Below the pieces are notes generated by a model that was given only the letters and a program-made list of their open reading frames with translations, did no database searches and was not told the origin of the DNA. 64,000 bases of DNA from Candidatus Cloacimonadota bacterium (GTDB taxonomy: Bacteria > Cloacimonadota > Cloacimonadia > JGIOTU-2). Below are positions 26,398 through 36,290 of this stretch, in pieces. Position numbers and translations under genes: made by a program. Position 1 is the stretch's first letter; each line of letters begins with the position of its first letter. The stretch is taken from contig JAFGDR010000025.1 of assembly GCA_016932035.1 (NCBI GenBank), forward strand, positions 22,448 to 86,447. Reading direction: 5' to 3'.

Positions 26398-27523
26398 TGG
26401 TACTCCATAATATATTTTTTGGATTATTCAGATCATCCAGCCATGTGGCAGCAGGATTAAGAGGGTGGGAAAAAATTCGTCCAGCATTTCGTTCATCTTT
26501 TGCCTGGTGGAATTTGAAGAACATCTCATCTTCCTTAATGCCGATGATCTCGATCTTGCCTTTTTTGTGGGACATAACAAATCGGAACCGTTTGCTGTGC
26601 CCGTCCAATTGTGCTTTTGCTTTTTCTACTATCGGATAGCCCTTTACAAGTGGTATCTGGAAATGTCGTTTCACGCGTTTGACCGGTCTGCACTGGAACA
26701 GGTAGTACGGATTGATGCCTGTTGCCACGAGCTTTCTCATGAGTGCTGCCAGTACATCAGGATCATCATTCACACCGCGCATGAAAACGGTTTGATTATT
26801 AATGATCACACCGGCTTTCAGTAATCTTTGCACGATCTCCCGGAGTTCAGGGGTGATCTCACGAGGATGGTCGATCTGTGTCACAAAATATATTTGTTTT
26901 TTATAATGAGTGTAACTTTCGAGCAGATCAAAAAGTGCATTATTTTCTAGAAGTCTTTTTGGGTAATACACCGGTACTTTTGTGCCGAAGCGGATAAATT
27001 CGAGATGGGGGATTGGGGAAAGCAGTTCAAGGAATCTTTTGATAACACGAGTTGTAAGCATAAGTGGATCACCCCCACTGATGAGTACATTGTTGATCTC
27101 ATTGTGAGCTTGAATGTATTTCACGGCATGGTTGAAATTTTTGATGATCTCTGTGGAATCCAATCCTACAAGGCGTTTACGAAAACAAAACCTGCAATAG
27201 GAAGCACACCTGTTCGTAGAAAGGATCAGCGCTGTTTGCTTATATTTATGCTGCAAACCTGACAGTTTTGTGTGTTTGGACTCATCGCTTGTATCGTAAG
27301 AACCGGATATGTCCAACTCTGCTGCAGTTGGAACGACCATTTTTTTGAGCGGATCATCTTTTTTTGAGAAGTCGATTAAAGAGAGATAAAATTTCGAGAT
27401 ACGCATTGGATGGCGCAGCACTACCTTTCGGAGCTGGATTTCATCTTTCTGGGTGAGTGGCATATATTGTTTCAACTCACCCACAGATGTAATAAAATCT
27501 TTCTCTCTTTTCCAATAGGTCAT
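26381..27523 (-). CDS. KamA-family radical SAM aminomutase
   Basis: The 380-residue enzyme belongs to the lysine 2,3-aminomutase family. STNRCASYCRFCFRKR holds the C-x3-C-x2-C cluster motif. VLISGGDPLML is the GGDP SAM-binding strand, and PYYLFQCRPV is the family's PYYL(F/Y)xC motif. An ORF start at 27598 is a TTG that coincides with a TTGACA promoter box (27598-27593), so I place the start at the ATG at 27523 (MTYWKREKDF). The C-terminal part is shorter than in clostridial KamA, and the exact substrate (lysine, glutamate or EF-P lysine) cannot be assigned. It is followed in overlap by a DUF2007 gene. Confidence 0.85.
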   Translation of the reverse strand: MTYWKREKDFITSVGELKQYMPLTQKDEIQLRKVVLRHPMRISKFYLSLIDFSKKDDPLKKMVVPTAAELDISGSYDTSDESKHTKLSGLQHKYKQTALILSTNRCASYCRFCFRKRLVGLDSTEIIKNFNHAVKYIQAHNEINNVLISGGDPLMLTTRVIKRFLELLSPIPHLEFIRFGTKVPVYYPKRLLENNALFDLLESYTHYKKQIYFVTQIDHPREITPELREIVQRLLKAGVIINNQTVFMRGVNDDPDVLAALMRKLVATGINPYYLFQCRPVKRVKRHFQIPLVKGYPIVEKAKAQLDGHSKRFRFVMSHKKGKIEIIGIKEDEMFFKFHQAKDERNAGRIFSHPLNPAATWLDDLNNPKNILWSTNDKRR

Positions 27524-27704
27524 AGGTTTGCTCGTGAAGTTATTGAAATAATTGAATTGACTTATCTGTAAGTGTGGCAATGGTTTAAGGGCTGTCAATA
27601 TATTTTCTGGGAAGATAAAAGTGATAAATTTTAGAAATATTTGTTTTGTTGAAAAGTGCTATTTTGTGAAGTGTCGATCTTTATATCAAGCCAGAGAACA
27701 TACG

Positions 27705-27729
27705 AAAAAATCCCTTCTATAGGGGGATT
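27705..27729 (-). terminator. Intrinsic terminator after the kinase-GT9 operon
   Basis: On the minus strand AATCCC (27729-27724) and GGGATT (27714-27709) form a stem with a 9-nt loop, followed by a run of six T (27710-27705). It lies about 85 nt downstream of the GT9-like gene. The gap 27599-27813 holds nothing else recognisable. Confidence 0.6.
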
Positions 27730-27813
27730 ATTCCTCAGTTTTATTGCTAACTGAAATTATCTCATTTTACAATCAATACTCATTCATATTTGGGTAAGAG
27801 ATCCAATCATGGA

Positions 27814-28785
27814 CTATTTTAAAATCTCTTTTATATCGGGTAAGATGTTTTTTGCTTTCAGACCGGAAAATCGTTGAACAACATGTATGTGGTTTTTGGA
27901 GCGCTTACTCAAGTACCTTCGTTCATGGGAAGCTATGATACAGAATGTTGGAACCGATGTATATTGCATGCAGTGCACGATTGGTGCATTGGGGGATATA
28001 AGAAGACGAGTACTTTTGAGGATTTCAACGCTTTTGTAACAATCGTCGATGATGAGGAGTTCTGGTTTTTTCTTGAACTTTTTGTCGGAGAGTTTGCTAT
28101 AGTAATCCCTATCGCTATCGATCAGGATGATCTCGATTGGAAAACTTTTTTGAAGGCCATTCACCAGTTCATATATGAGTTTTTTAGAAAATTGCGTATC
28201 AAATATTCCATTCGAAATATCGATGCATATCATTCCCATTTTTTGAGGGATTGTATTTTCATCAGTTATGAATTTAAATTTCTTAATATAGGATTCCCAA
28301 TCTTCTAAGATGCCTGTAAGTTGCGTTGCGAATGAGAAATACTGATAATAACGAGACTGCAACTCATTTACACAGATGATGCAGTTTAAAACATGGATAT
28401 CACGAAAATCGCTTGTACCGGCAATTACTGCATTGGGTATCTTGTTGGGAGCAGATCGAACATCCTTCGCAAGATTGCACGTGAGTAAAATGATAAGTTC
28501 AAAAGAACTGATGTCTTTGTTCATCATGAATTCCGTTAAGGTTGCAACTGAATAATCACACTCAGGATACAAGCGCTTTATATACTTTTGCCATTCTCTG
28601 TCAGGAAGGATAATAATCGGTTTTGCATAGTACTGGAGCAGGATTCCCAATCCCCAGAGAGAGGAGATGAATTCGACAAGGTCAGATGAACATACGATAA
28701 CGGTTGATGTCGGCTGACTGATCTTCTGGCTGAAATTGTGAGCTGGTTTATTTTTTAAAGAATTTTTGGATGATAGGATTGACAT
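27814..28785 (-). CDS. GT9-like (heptosyltransferase-fold) protein coupled to the giant kinase
   Basis: The 323-residue protein has two Rossmann-like halves. The C-terminal part, LLISPNAPIVHCMQYTSVPTFCI (about 266-288), resembles the nucleotide-sugar site of GT9 heptosyltransferases, where S-N-D-T-G-P-x-H-x-A precedes a G-x-P-T/V motif. Here the Asp is replaced (SPNAP), so catalysis is doubtful. No signal peptide or membrane helix is seen. Its ATG overlaps the kinase stop codon by one base (TAATG), the tightest kind of coupling, so the two proteins are probably made together. Function unknown; a regulatory or sensing descendant of a glycosyltransferase is a guess. Confidence 0.55.
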   Translation of the reverse strand: MSILSSKNSLKNKPAHNFSQKISQPTSTVIVCSSDLVEFISSLWGLGILLQYYAKPIIILPDREWQKYIKRLYPECDYSVATLTEFMMNKDISSFELIILLTCNLAKDVRSAPNKIPNAVIAGTSDFRDIHVLNCIICVNELQSRYYQYFSFATQLTGILEDWESYIKKFKFITDENTIPQKMGMICIDISNGIFDTQFSKKLIYELVNGLQKSFPIEIILIDSDRDYYSKLSDKKFKKKPELLIIDDCYKSVEILKSTRLLISPNAPIVHCMQYTSVPTFCIIASHERRYLSKRSKNHIHVVQRFSGLKAKNILPDIKEILK

Positions 28786-31700
28786 TAACTGTCCTCCTTC
28801 TTTTTCCGTGGTTTAGATGCGAAAGGTAGGGATATGAAGAAGGTCGAACCCTCTCCCTTAACACTCCTGACCCACATCTTACCGCCATAATGCTCGACAA
28901 TAGTCTTGGTTATCGGCAGCCCGAGACCTAATCCTGATGATTTGAATTCGATCACTCCGGAATGATGAGATTTCAGATCGGTTACTTCATAAAATTCCCT
29001 GAAAATATTATCCAGTTCATAAGATGGAATTCCGATCCCATTATCTTTCACATATATAATCAACGATTCTTTACTGTCTGCTTCTTCCTTACGGAATCTC
29101 GATTTTCGAGCACCGATCGTTATCTCACCATAATCATCGGTAAATTTGATCGCATTGAGCACCAGATTTTTGATCCCGTTTATCAATGTAATACGTTCAC
29201 CCCTGATCGGTTTGAGTCCCTTTGCAAGTTTCAGGTTCAGTTTCTGCTTCCTCATCTCAGCAAGAATATGTGTCTCATCATAGACAATCTTCAGTAAATC
29301 ATCCGGCTCGATCAACTCTTTATCGAACTGAATACTACGGGTTTCCAGTGCATTCATCTGGAGGATGTTATTGATCGCATGGAGAAGACGTTCGACATTT
29401 TTTTCCATAATTGATATTGTGTTCTGACGTACTTTATCAGGAGTGTTTGGATCTTTCAGAATGGAAATGTAACTTTTCAAGGTCTGGATCGGGGTATTAA
29501 ATTCGTGGGATGATATATTGATAAATTGTGCGCGTTCCTGATCGATCTTCAAAAGTTCCTTGTTCGCATCGCTGAGTTTTTCATAATCCAGAGTATTTTT
29601 GATCGCAGTTTCTGCCATGAGGATAAATATCTCGAGAAGCTTTTCATTGAATCGTAGTACCTTGCTTGCACTGGTCAGATTGTCGAGGTAAAGGAATCCG
29701 TAAATATTATTATTCACATAGAGGGGTGCACAATAAACAGATCGGAGTTCGTGCCGTTTAATGCTGTCTGAATCTGCGAATCGTTTTTCATCCACAGCAT
29801 CGAAAGTAGTAAGTGCAACTTGTGACTCATACACGTCTTTCAGCACGGTTTTGCTTATCTTAAGATTATCTTTATCGATTTTTTCACCGGTACTGAGAAG
29901 CGCAACATTAAAAACGAAATTATTATTCTCATCCAGGTTGATAAAGAATCCACGCTCGGCGCCGGACAGTTTTATGGCATTGAGTGTGATCTGGTTTTTT
30001 AACTCTTCCTGGTTCATGATCTGCAAAATATCTCTGCTGATGGAGATCAGGTTAGAAAGCTGTTCCCGCTGTTCGATCACTTCCTCATATTCGCCAATTT
30101 TTTTGAGGATAATGGTGAGGTAAAATCCAGAGAGTTTAATGATCAATTTCTCAGATTTGGTGAAAGGATATTCACCTCTGTCTGCAAGGATGGCAATCCC
30201 TTCCAATTCATTTTTTAAGGCAAGGGGAACCAGGCAGAAATGCTGATCTTTTACCGTATAATACTGGCATTGCAACTCGGTTCTCAGTTTATCAAAATAG
30301 CGCTGGTGGACACTTGAAATATCTGATCTTTTCAGATTTTTACTTATCCAGAAATCCCCCTCGGCTGTTTGGGCATTGTGAAGAAAGAAGCCGAATTTAT
30401 CGATTCCAATTACTTCAAGAATATATTTTTTTAAGTAGAATCTGATCTGGTTTACACTTGTAAGATGCAGAAGATCAAAGAAGTAATGCTGCAGTTTTGA
30501 TGGTGATATATTGGTGCGCTGGGAAACAACTTTTCGTAATTGTTGGGGAGATTGCAATGCATTGTAATGGAATTGATTCCTCATTCTGTTTACATCTGCT
30601 TCATCAAGACCCTTACAGATGACATCAAGTTTGCGATTGTATCTTCTCCTGTACTTGTATTCCAGGGCTTTCATATGAAGTGTCCTATAGATAAGTGTAA
30701 TAAGAACAAGGGATTCACACTGCAAACTCCAGTCCTTCATTTTTTTTGCGATCACTTCAGCTTTGAGGAGTCTGCGGATAACAGTTCTGAGGTTCAATTC
30801 TGGTTTTCGTAATAATATTTTGCATTGAAGAATGCGTGTGTAATTATCCCATCGGAGGAATTCGTTTTTTGATGCAAGCGCATGTGCCTGTTCGCAATAT
30901 ATCTCCGCCTGTTTATTGTCCGATGCGATAAGACAGGTGTCTGCAATATTCAGGTAGGACATCATCAATGCATATTCATTTTGATTCTTTTTTGCAAGCG
31001 TGCCGGCTTTTTTAAAATTTGTTACAGCTTGTGCATATTTTTTGTCTGCTCTCGCTAGCCATCCCTCAAGTTGGAGCATAAACTCTTTTTCAAGTGATGT
31101 ATCAATTTTTTCTGCTTTGATCTGCTCATATACAGCACGTAAACCATCATAGTTACCTGAGATAACGAGCCAGAAACAGTAATTTTTCAGATAGGAGTTG
31201 ATGTTTCCAATTGTACCATGCTTGAAATAATTATCGTATTGACTATCGAGAAAAGCCAGGAATTTTGCCGGTTGGAGGATACGCAATTTCAGAAATGACG
31301 ACCGGTTGTAAATCTTATTGATAAGTTTGGTGTATTTCAATTTTTTCGCAATGGTGAGAGCAGTTTCGAAATATCGTTCTGCATCCCTGAAATCTCCAAG
31401 CTTGAAGCTTGTCTGGGCAATGTTCAGGTTGACCTCCGCCATACCTGATGAGAAGTTGATGTGCTTAAAATACGAGAGTGCTTCTTGTGATTTTTCAAGT
31501 CCGTCCCTCAGCGAGCCCTGCTTCATGTTGAGAAAACCCCAGTGGGAGAGAACGTTTGCTATGTTCAGAATATCACCTTCACGTGTGCTGACCTCAAAAG
31601 CTTCCTGGTAATGTTGAACTGCTTTCTCGACTTTATTGAGGATGTTATAGGAATCTCCCAGGACTTTCAGAATTCGCCCGAGTCGTATTGGAGCTTCATG

Positions 31701-34286
31701 TGTTTTTGCAACTTTTTGGGCTTTTTTGAGTTCCTCAATTGCTTGCTCATACGCACCGATCGAGTAATAATAATCCCCGCTAAAGAGAAAGTAGTTTATT
31801 TCATGAAAAGGTGCCAACTTTTCATTCGAAAGATTTTTTACGATTGCATGAGCTTTGTCTTCCTCATGAGAGAAATTATAGAGCTCCAGGCGTGCAAGTT
31901 CAAGCGAAATTATATCATACGAAAAATTCGAATTCTCAAGTTCATCCAACATTTTTTCAGCTGCAGAAAATTCCCGGCATGCCATTTTAAGGCGTGCATT
32001 CATAAGCATGAGTTCGGGATCTTTTTTTATGTATGACAAATACTGCTGGCAGCAAATCTCCTTGATATCGCACTTTTTGAGGAGAATACTAAGAGGATAA
32101 AGAGCTTTCAGGTAATCGGTTATTGTCTTTTCACGAAGATGCTCTTTTAGTTTATTTAATTTAAACAATCCTTTGTAACATGATTTCCACGCTGCAATAA
32201 TATTCTTTGATTCACTATATCTTTGTGTCTTGAGTAGGTGGTAATGGATCTCGGCTTCATGGTCTCCTGCTATTTCACAATGATGAATTATTCCATCAAT
32301 GATGGCTGATTTTGTTACTTCCTTGGACTTGAAGTAGGTAATAACCTGCTTCGAGATTTTCTTTTTTTCTGATGTACTTATTCCCTTTGCAAGTTCGGCT
32401 TTTAGTACAGGATACACAAATTTATAATAACCGTCTTCAATGTAGTCATCATTTTTTACAAGGATATCCAGACTTTCGACATCCTGGATGAAAAAGAAAA
32501 GGTCTTTTGAATCTTTCATCTGAAGTGTGTACTGAATGACCTGTGTGGATAAAGGTACTTCGAGGACTGCAAGCTGAGAAAGTAATCCCTTGATCTTATC
32601 AGGTATTAATGTGATTTTTTCTTCAATGGCAGATAGGATTTTTTTTGGAAGTTCTACATTCATAATATCCATGTCAAAATGCCAGATATCGTCATCATCG
32701 AGAATGATTTTTTTCCCTATCAAATGACTTATTAATTCAAGAATGAAACGCTGGTTCCCGTTTGTGATCCTATAAACCTGATTGCAGAAGTGTTCAGGGC
32801 ATTTTTGCCCGATTGTCTCCTGAATAAACGTAAAAGCTTCATCCCTCGAAAGGGGCTCGATATGTATCCTGTGAACATCCTCGATCGGATCGAGAATATA
32901 TGGATTGTATGAACTGAGGATTATTGCAATAGGATAGTTGCCAAGGTCTTTTGAGATGTATTCGAGAAACTGGATCGTTGACGGTTCAACCTTATCTATG
33001 CTTGTAATGAAAAACACGATTGGTTTTGTTGCCGAGAAACAGAACATATAATCTCTCGCAAGATCGAAGTCACGCAAAAGCTCGGATTCATCTTCAATAA
33101 TCTTGAGTGATTTTTCTTCTGATTTAAAAAGAAATTCGCAGAATTTGTTCGATGCGGATTGTTCGAAAAAGTGTTTTCCTTTTTCATCCTGTGAAAGGAA
33201 TATTTCCTTGCATAACATAAAGAATGGATCACGATGTTCGTCGGTGCAGTTGTAATAGAACACATGGTAATCTTCAGACAGAATATACCATTTGATGTAC
33301 TGCATGAGGCTGGTCTTGCCTACGCCTTTTTCACCCGTAACAAAGATGATCTCACCTTTTTTGTTCTTCACTTCATTGATCTGGTCACGAAGGGTGATCA
33401 CATCCTGATCCCTGAAACGGAACTGCTTTGCTTCGATCTGTTTAACAAGTGGAGGTTCGATTGCTAGAGGATATTTTTTCTCCTGCATCTCGTTGATATT
33501 TTGTATGATTTCTTTGGTATCACTTACACGCAAAGCCGGATTGAATTCAATCAAATTAAAAATAAGGTCTTCGAGTTTTTTATCTACTGCTGGATTGATC
33601 TTGCTTGGAAATTGAGGAATGATATTCGGAATTTTCTTCTCGGACATGAGCTTGATCTCTTCCCTGGAAAACGGAAAAGTGCCGACTGAGAGATAGTACA
33701 TGATAACACCCAATGCATAGAAATCGCTTTGCGCACTGAAATATGATCCTAGCAGAAGTTCCGGTGCAATATAGGGGAGACTGACAACCTCGCCTTCCGG
33801 GTAGGCGTCTGTTTGGGAAATGATTTTATTAAATCCGTAATCACATACTTTGACGTGAAAATCTTCCTCAACTTTCTTATAAAGAACGTTTTCGAGTTTC
33901 AGATCCTTGTGAACGATATTATGCTTGTGAAGATGGTTAAGAGCATAACATATCTGTGTAATGATATCAAAAAATTCTTGTTTGTTCCTCTTTGTAAGAT
34001 GAAAATTCTGCAATCCTTTGCTTTCATAGAACTCGGAGAGCAAGTACAAGCTTTCCTGGTAGATGCCGTAGTCAAAAATCTTTATAAGATTTGGGTGTGA
34101 TATTTTTGTGATCTCACGCATCACTTTGGGATCCATCTTTTCTCGAATGTCTTCAAGAGGTATCTTGTCAAAGATCTTGATTGCGAGAATGTTCTTTGTA
34201 GCGATATCTTCTACTCTATATACTGTGCCGAAGTTACCGGAACCGATCTTTTCTTTCAGTTCATAATGCAAAGCGATCAAACTCAT
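28785..34286 (-). CDS. Giant Ser/Thr kinase-AAA ATPase-TPR-GAF-histidine kinase
   Basis: This single 1833-residue cytoplasmic protein holds, in order: a Hanks-type Ser/Thr kinase (about 8-265; glycine loop GSGNFG, Lys37, catalytic HKDLKLEN with Asp128, DYG in place of DFG at 149-151). An AAA/STAND-like ATPase follows (P-loop GEKGVGKTS near 318-326), then a long helical TPR region (about 650-1230) and two GAF-like domains (about 1270-1400 and 1430-1570). A histidine kinase ends the chain (phospho-acceptor His1594 in SSHEFNTP; ATP site DNGIGIP and SSGLGLGLPITK). The architecture resembles the cyanobacterial and bacterial multi-domain PknA/Hstk-type kinases. No receiver domain is fused or adjacent. 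RBS CAGGAG precedes the ATG and TTGACA lies at 34371-34366 (minus). Signal and target are unknown. Confidence 0.92.
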   Translation of the reverse strand: MSLIALHYELKEKIGSGNFGTVYRVEDIATKNILAIKIFDKIPLEDIREKMDPKVMREITKISHPNLIKIFDYGIYQESLYLLSEFYESKGLQNFHLTKRNKQEFFDIITQICYALNHLHKHNIVHKDLKLENVLYKKVEEDFHVKVCDYGFNKIISQTDAYPEGEVVSLPYIAPELLLGSYFSAQSDFYALGVIMYYLSVGTFPFSREEIKLMSEKKIPNIIPQFPSKINPAVDKKLEDLIFNLIEFNPALRVSDTKEIIQNINEMQEKKYPLAIEPPLVKQIEAKQFRFRDQDVITLRDQINEVKNKKGEIIFVTGEKGVGKTSLMQYIKWYILSEDYHVFYYNCTDEHRDPFFMLCKEIFLSQDEKGKHFFEQSASNKFCEFLFKSEEKSLKIIEDESELLRDFDLARDYMFCFSATKPIVFFITSIDKVEPSTIQFLEYISKDLGNYPIAIILSSYNPYILDPIEDVHRIHIEPLSRDEAFTFIQETIGQKCPEHFCNQVYRITNGNQRFILELISHLIGKKIILDDDDIWHFDMDIMNVELPKKILSAIEEKITLIPDKIKGLLSQLAVLEVPLSTQVIQYTLQMKDSKDLFFFIQDVESLDILVKNDDYIEDGYYKFVYPVLKAELAKGISTSEKKKISKQVITYFKSKEVTKSAIIDGIIHHCEIAGDHEAEIHYHLLKTQRYSESKNIIAAWKSCYKGLFKLNKLKEHLREKTITDYLKALYPLSILLKKCDIKEICCQQYLSYIKKDPELMLMNARLKMACREFSAAEKMLDELENSNFSYDIISLELARLELYNFSHEEDKAHAIVKNLSNEKLAPFHEINYFLFSGDYYYSIGAYEQAIEELKKAQKVAKTHEAPIRLGRILKVLGDSYNILNKVEKAVQHYQEAFEVSTREGDILNIANVLSHWGFLNMKQGSLRDGLEKSQEALSYFKHINFSSGMAEVNLNIAQTSFKLGDFRDAERYFETALTIAKKLKYTKLINKIYNRSSFLKLRILQPAKFLAFLDSQYDNYFKHGTIGNINSYLKNYCFWLVISGNYDGLRAVYEQIKAEKIDTSLEKEFMLQLEGWLARADKKYAQAVTNFKKAGTLAKKNQNEYALMMSYLNIADTCLIASDNKQAEIYCEQAHALASKNEFLRWDNYTRILQCKILLRKPELNLRTVIRRLLKAEVIAKKMKDWSLQCESLVLITLIYRTLHMKALEYKYRRRYNRKLDVICKGLDEADVNRMRNQFHYNALQSPQQLRKVVSQRTNISPSKLQHYFFDLLHLTSVNQIRFYLKKYILEVIGIDKFGFFLHNAQTAEGDFWISKNLKRSDISSVHQRYFDKLRTELQCQYYTVKDQHFCLVPLALKNELEGIAILADRGEYPFTKSEKLIIKLSGFYLTIILKKIGEYEEVIEQREQLSNLISISRDILQIMNQEELKNQITLNAIKLSGAERGFFINLDENNNFVFNVALLSTGEKIDKDNLKISKTVLKDVYESQVALTTFDAVDEKRFADSDSIKRHELRSVYCAPLYVNNNIYGFLYLDNLTSASKVLRFNEKLLEIFILMAETAIKNTLDYEKLSDANKELLKIDQERAQFINISSHEFNTPIQTLKSYISILKDPNTPDKVRQNTISIMEKNVERLLHAINNILQMNALETRSIQFDKELIEPDDLLKIVYDETHILAEMRKQKLNLKLAKGLKPIRGERITLINGIKNLVLNAIKFTDDYGEITIGARKSRFRKEEADSKESLIIYVKDNGIGIPSYELDNIFREFYEVTDLKSHHSGVIEFKSSGLGLGLPITKTIVEHYGGKMWVRSVKGEGSTFFISLPFASKPRKKKEDS

Positions 34287-34476
34287 GTAAACTCCTGGTT
34301 AAAATAAATATGCCGCAATTATCGTTTAATCTCGTAAAAATCATTTGTTGGTTCTCATAATAAACTGTCAATAATTTGGTTGGGATACTCATGATAAGGA
34401 GAAATCAGTTTGAAATAAATTTGACAAGTCAACCCCTTACCAGGAAATTTACGCCATGTTTAACAAAGGGAACTAC

Positions 34477-35409
34477 ATGAAAAAGTTTTTTTTATTAGTG
34501 ATGAGTTTCACTATAACGACCGGTCTCTTTGCGATAAGTGAAGATGCCGGAACAACTGCGTTCAACTTTCTCAATATTCCGATGGGTGCTCGTGGTGCTG
34601 GTATGGGCAATTCATTTACCGCTGTTTCTGATGATGCACTTGCACCATTCTGGAATGCTGCCGGACTGCCAAATGTGAGAGCAAAACTTCTCCAGGTAAC
34701 ATATATCAACTATTTTGCCGGTTACAATGGAGGAGCTGCAAGCTATACCATGCCATTGAAAGAAGGTTCGACCATTGCCGTTTTCTCAAAATTCATGGGT
34801 GTTGGCGGTATTCCTAAGACAGGTATCGATGGGAACCAGAATCTTGTCGATCTCGGAACCTTCGGCTCATACGATGTCATGCTTGGGGTATCCTACGGGA
34901 AATACCTTTCTGAGATCATAAACTGGGGAGTCAACCTTAAAGTGATTTCAGAAACTATCGATGAATATTCCTCACAGGCAGTAGCAGCTGACGTATGTAT
35001 CCTGCATCAGTCTCCGAATCCACGTTTGAAGATCGGTCTTGCTGCAAGAAATCTTGGCATGCAACTTTCAAAATTCGACCAGGAAAAGGAAAAGCTTCCG
35101 CTTACATTCTCATTAGGTTTGGCATATAAACTCAATACTGGTGTGCTTGCTTTGGATGTTCATAAACCTATGCATACGAATTTCTATGGTACCATCGGTC
35201 TTGAAACAACATTCCAGAATAAGTTCACTGTTCGAGCAGGATATCGTACGAATGCAAGTGACTGGAAGGTCGGCTCAGGCATAGATTTTCTGTCCGGAAT
35301 TTCTGCTGGGGTTGGTTTCAGCTGGAAGGATTATCAATTTGATTACGCAGTAAATTCATACGGGGAACTCGGTTTCATTCATCAACTATCAGTGGGATAT
35401 CATTTCTAA
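34477..35409 (+). CDS. PorV/PorQ-family outer membrane protein
   Basis: The 310-residue protein has a signal peptide (MKKFFLLVMSFTITTGLFA) and the family opening AFNFLNIPMGARGAGMGNSFTAVSDDALAPFWNAAGL, typical of the PorV/UPF0164 outer membrane barrel family. It ends SVGYHF with a terminal aromatic residue. In Bacteroidetes PorV carries type IX secretion cargo to the sortase. Two proteins with T9SS-like sorting domains lie at 41715 and 47833 in this window. The ATG at 34477 has GGGA upstream and directly starts the signal peptide, so I prefer it to the in-frame ATG at 34456. A TTGACA box lies at 34421-34426. Confidence 0.88.
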   Translation: MKKFFLLVMSFTITTGLFAISEDAGTTAFNFLNIPMGARGAGMGNSFTAVSDDALAPFWNAAGLPNVRAKLLQVTYINYFAGYNGGAASYTMPLKEGSTIAVFSKFMGVGGIPKTGIDGNQNLVDLGTFGSYDVMLGVSYGKYLSEIINWGVNLKVISETIDEYSSQAVAADVCILHQSPNPRLKIGLAARNLGMQLSKFDQEKEKLPLTFSLGLAYKLNTGVLALDVHKPMHTNFYGTIGLETTFQNKFTVRAGYRTNASDWKVGSGIDFLSGISAGVGFSWKDYQFDYAVNSYGELGFIHQLSVGYHF

Positions 35410-35415
35410 TATTAT

Positions 35416-35859
35416 ATGAGCCTTGAAAACGACACACCTACTGATGTGGGTAAAGTTGTCGACATTCAGAAGGAAAATGCAATCATTGAATTTTCTCGTT
35501 CTGAAGCTTGTAATACGTGCAAACTAAAGGCATTCTGTTTTCATAAAGAGGGAGATGTAACGAAGCTGACAATAAAAAATGATCTTGGAGCAAAAATTGG
35601 CGATGACATTCAATTTGAGATAAATCCCCAAATGCGCATTTTGAGTTCCTTTCTTGTCTTTATATTACCTATCATTTTCCTGATCGGATCATATTTTCTG
35701 TTTAAAAGCGCATTCGGAATTTCCGAGAATCTCTCTATCCTTCTTTCTATAGTCTCGGTTGCAGTTGCATTTGTTGTGGTCAAACTGATCGATAATCAGA
35801 TTAAGAAAAAAGCGTTGATCCAGCCCAAGATGGTGGCTATTATAAAATCTGTAAATTAG
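35416..35859 (+). CDS. RseC/MucC-like SoxR-reducing system protein
   Basis: This 147-residue membrane protein has an N-terminal soluble domain with a cysteine cluster (ACNTCKLKAFC, about 31-41) and two transmembrane helices (about 75-95 and 105-125), the layout of RseC/MucC. That family is associated with the Rnf/Rsx electron-transfer complex and SoxR reduction in proteobacteria. No rnf gene is in the window. The gene starts 6 nt after the PorV-like gene and has no obvious Shine-Dalgarno sequence, so reinitiation is likely. Confidence 0.82.
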   Translation: MSLENDTPTDVGKVVDIQKENAIIEFSRSEACNTCKLKAFCFHKEGDVTKLTIKNDLGAKIGDDIQFEINPQMRILSSFLVFILPIIFLIGSYFLFKSAFGISENLSILLSIVSVAVAFVVVKLIDNQIKKKALIQPKMVAIIKSVN

Positions 35860-35898
35860 AAATAGAAATGTTTGAGTAACAAAATAATTGGACATATC

Positions 35899-36258
35899 AT
35901 GAAAATAACATTACAAAATATGATCTTTTACGGCTATCATGGACTGCATGAAGCAGAACGTACATTAGGTCAGCGATTTGCGATCGATGTGACAGTTTCC
36001 AGTGATCCGAAACTTGATTCACAAGTAAAATCCCTCCATGATACAATTGATTATACCCAGATATTTGAAGTAGTTAAAGAACATGTGGAGAACTATAAAT
36101 ATCACCTTCTCGAAAAACTGGCAAATGAGATCATCGATGCCATACTTCAGAAGTTTTTACTCGTTCAGAAAGTATCACTAAAAGTAAGAAAAATTGCAGT
36201 ACCGATCAATGGTACACTCGATTATGTCGAGCTTGAAATGCAGAGAGAAAGAAAATAA
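35899..36258 (+). CDS. folB: Dihydroneopterin aldolase
   Basis: FolB converts dihydroneopterin to 6-hydroxymethyl-dihydropterin in folate synthesis. The 119-residue protein has MIFYGYHGLHEAERTLGQRF (catalytic region), DTIDYTQIFEVV and LLEKLANEIIDAIL. The ORF could start at a TTG at 35872, but the ATG at 35899 has GGA 6 nt upstream and gives the normal family length. Its stop TAA is immediately followed by the folK coding region, which has an unusual start. Confidence 0.93.
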   Translation: MKITLQNMIFYGYHGLHEAERTLGQRFAIDVTVSSDPKLDSQVKSLHDTIDYTQIFEVVKEHVENYKYHLLEKLANEIIDAILQKFLLVQKVSLKVRKIAVPINGTLDYVELEMQRERK

Positions 36259-36290
36259 TAGGAGCAGCCTTCGAAAATATTTTTATTAGT

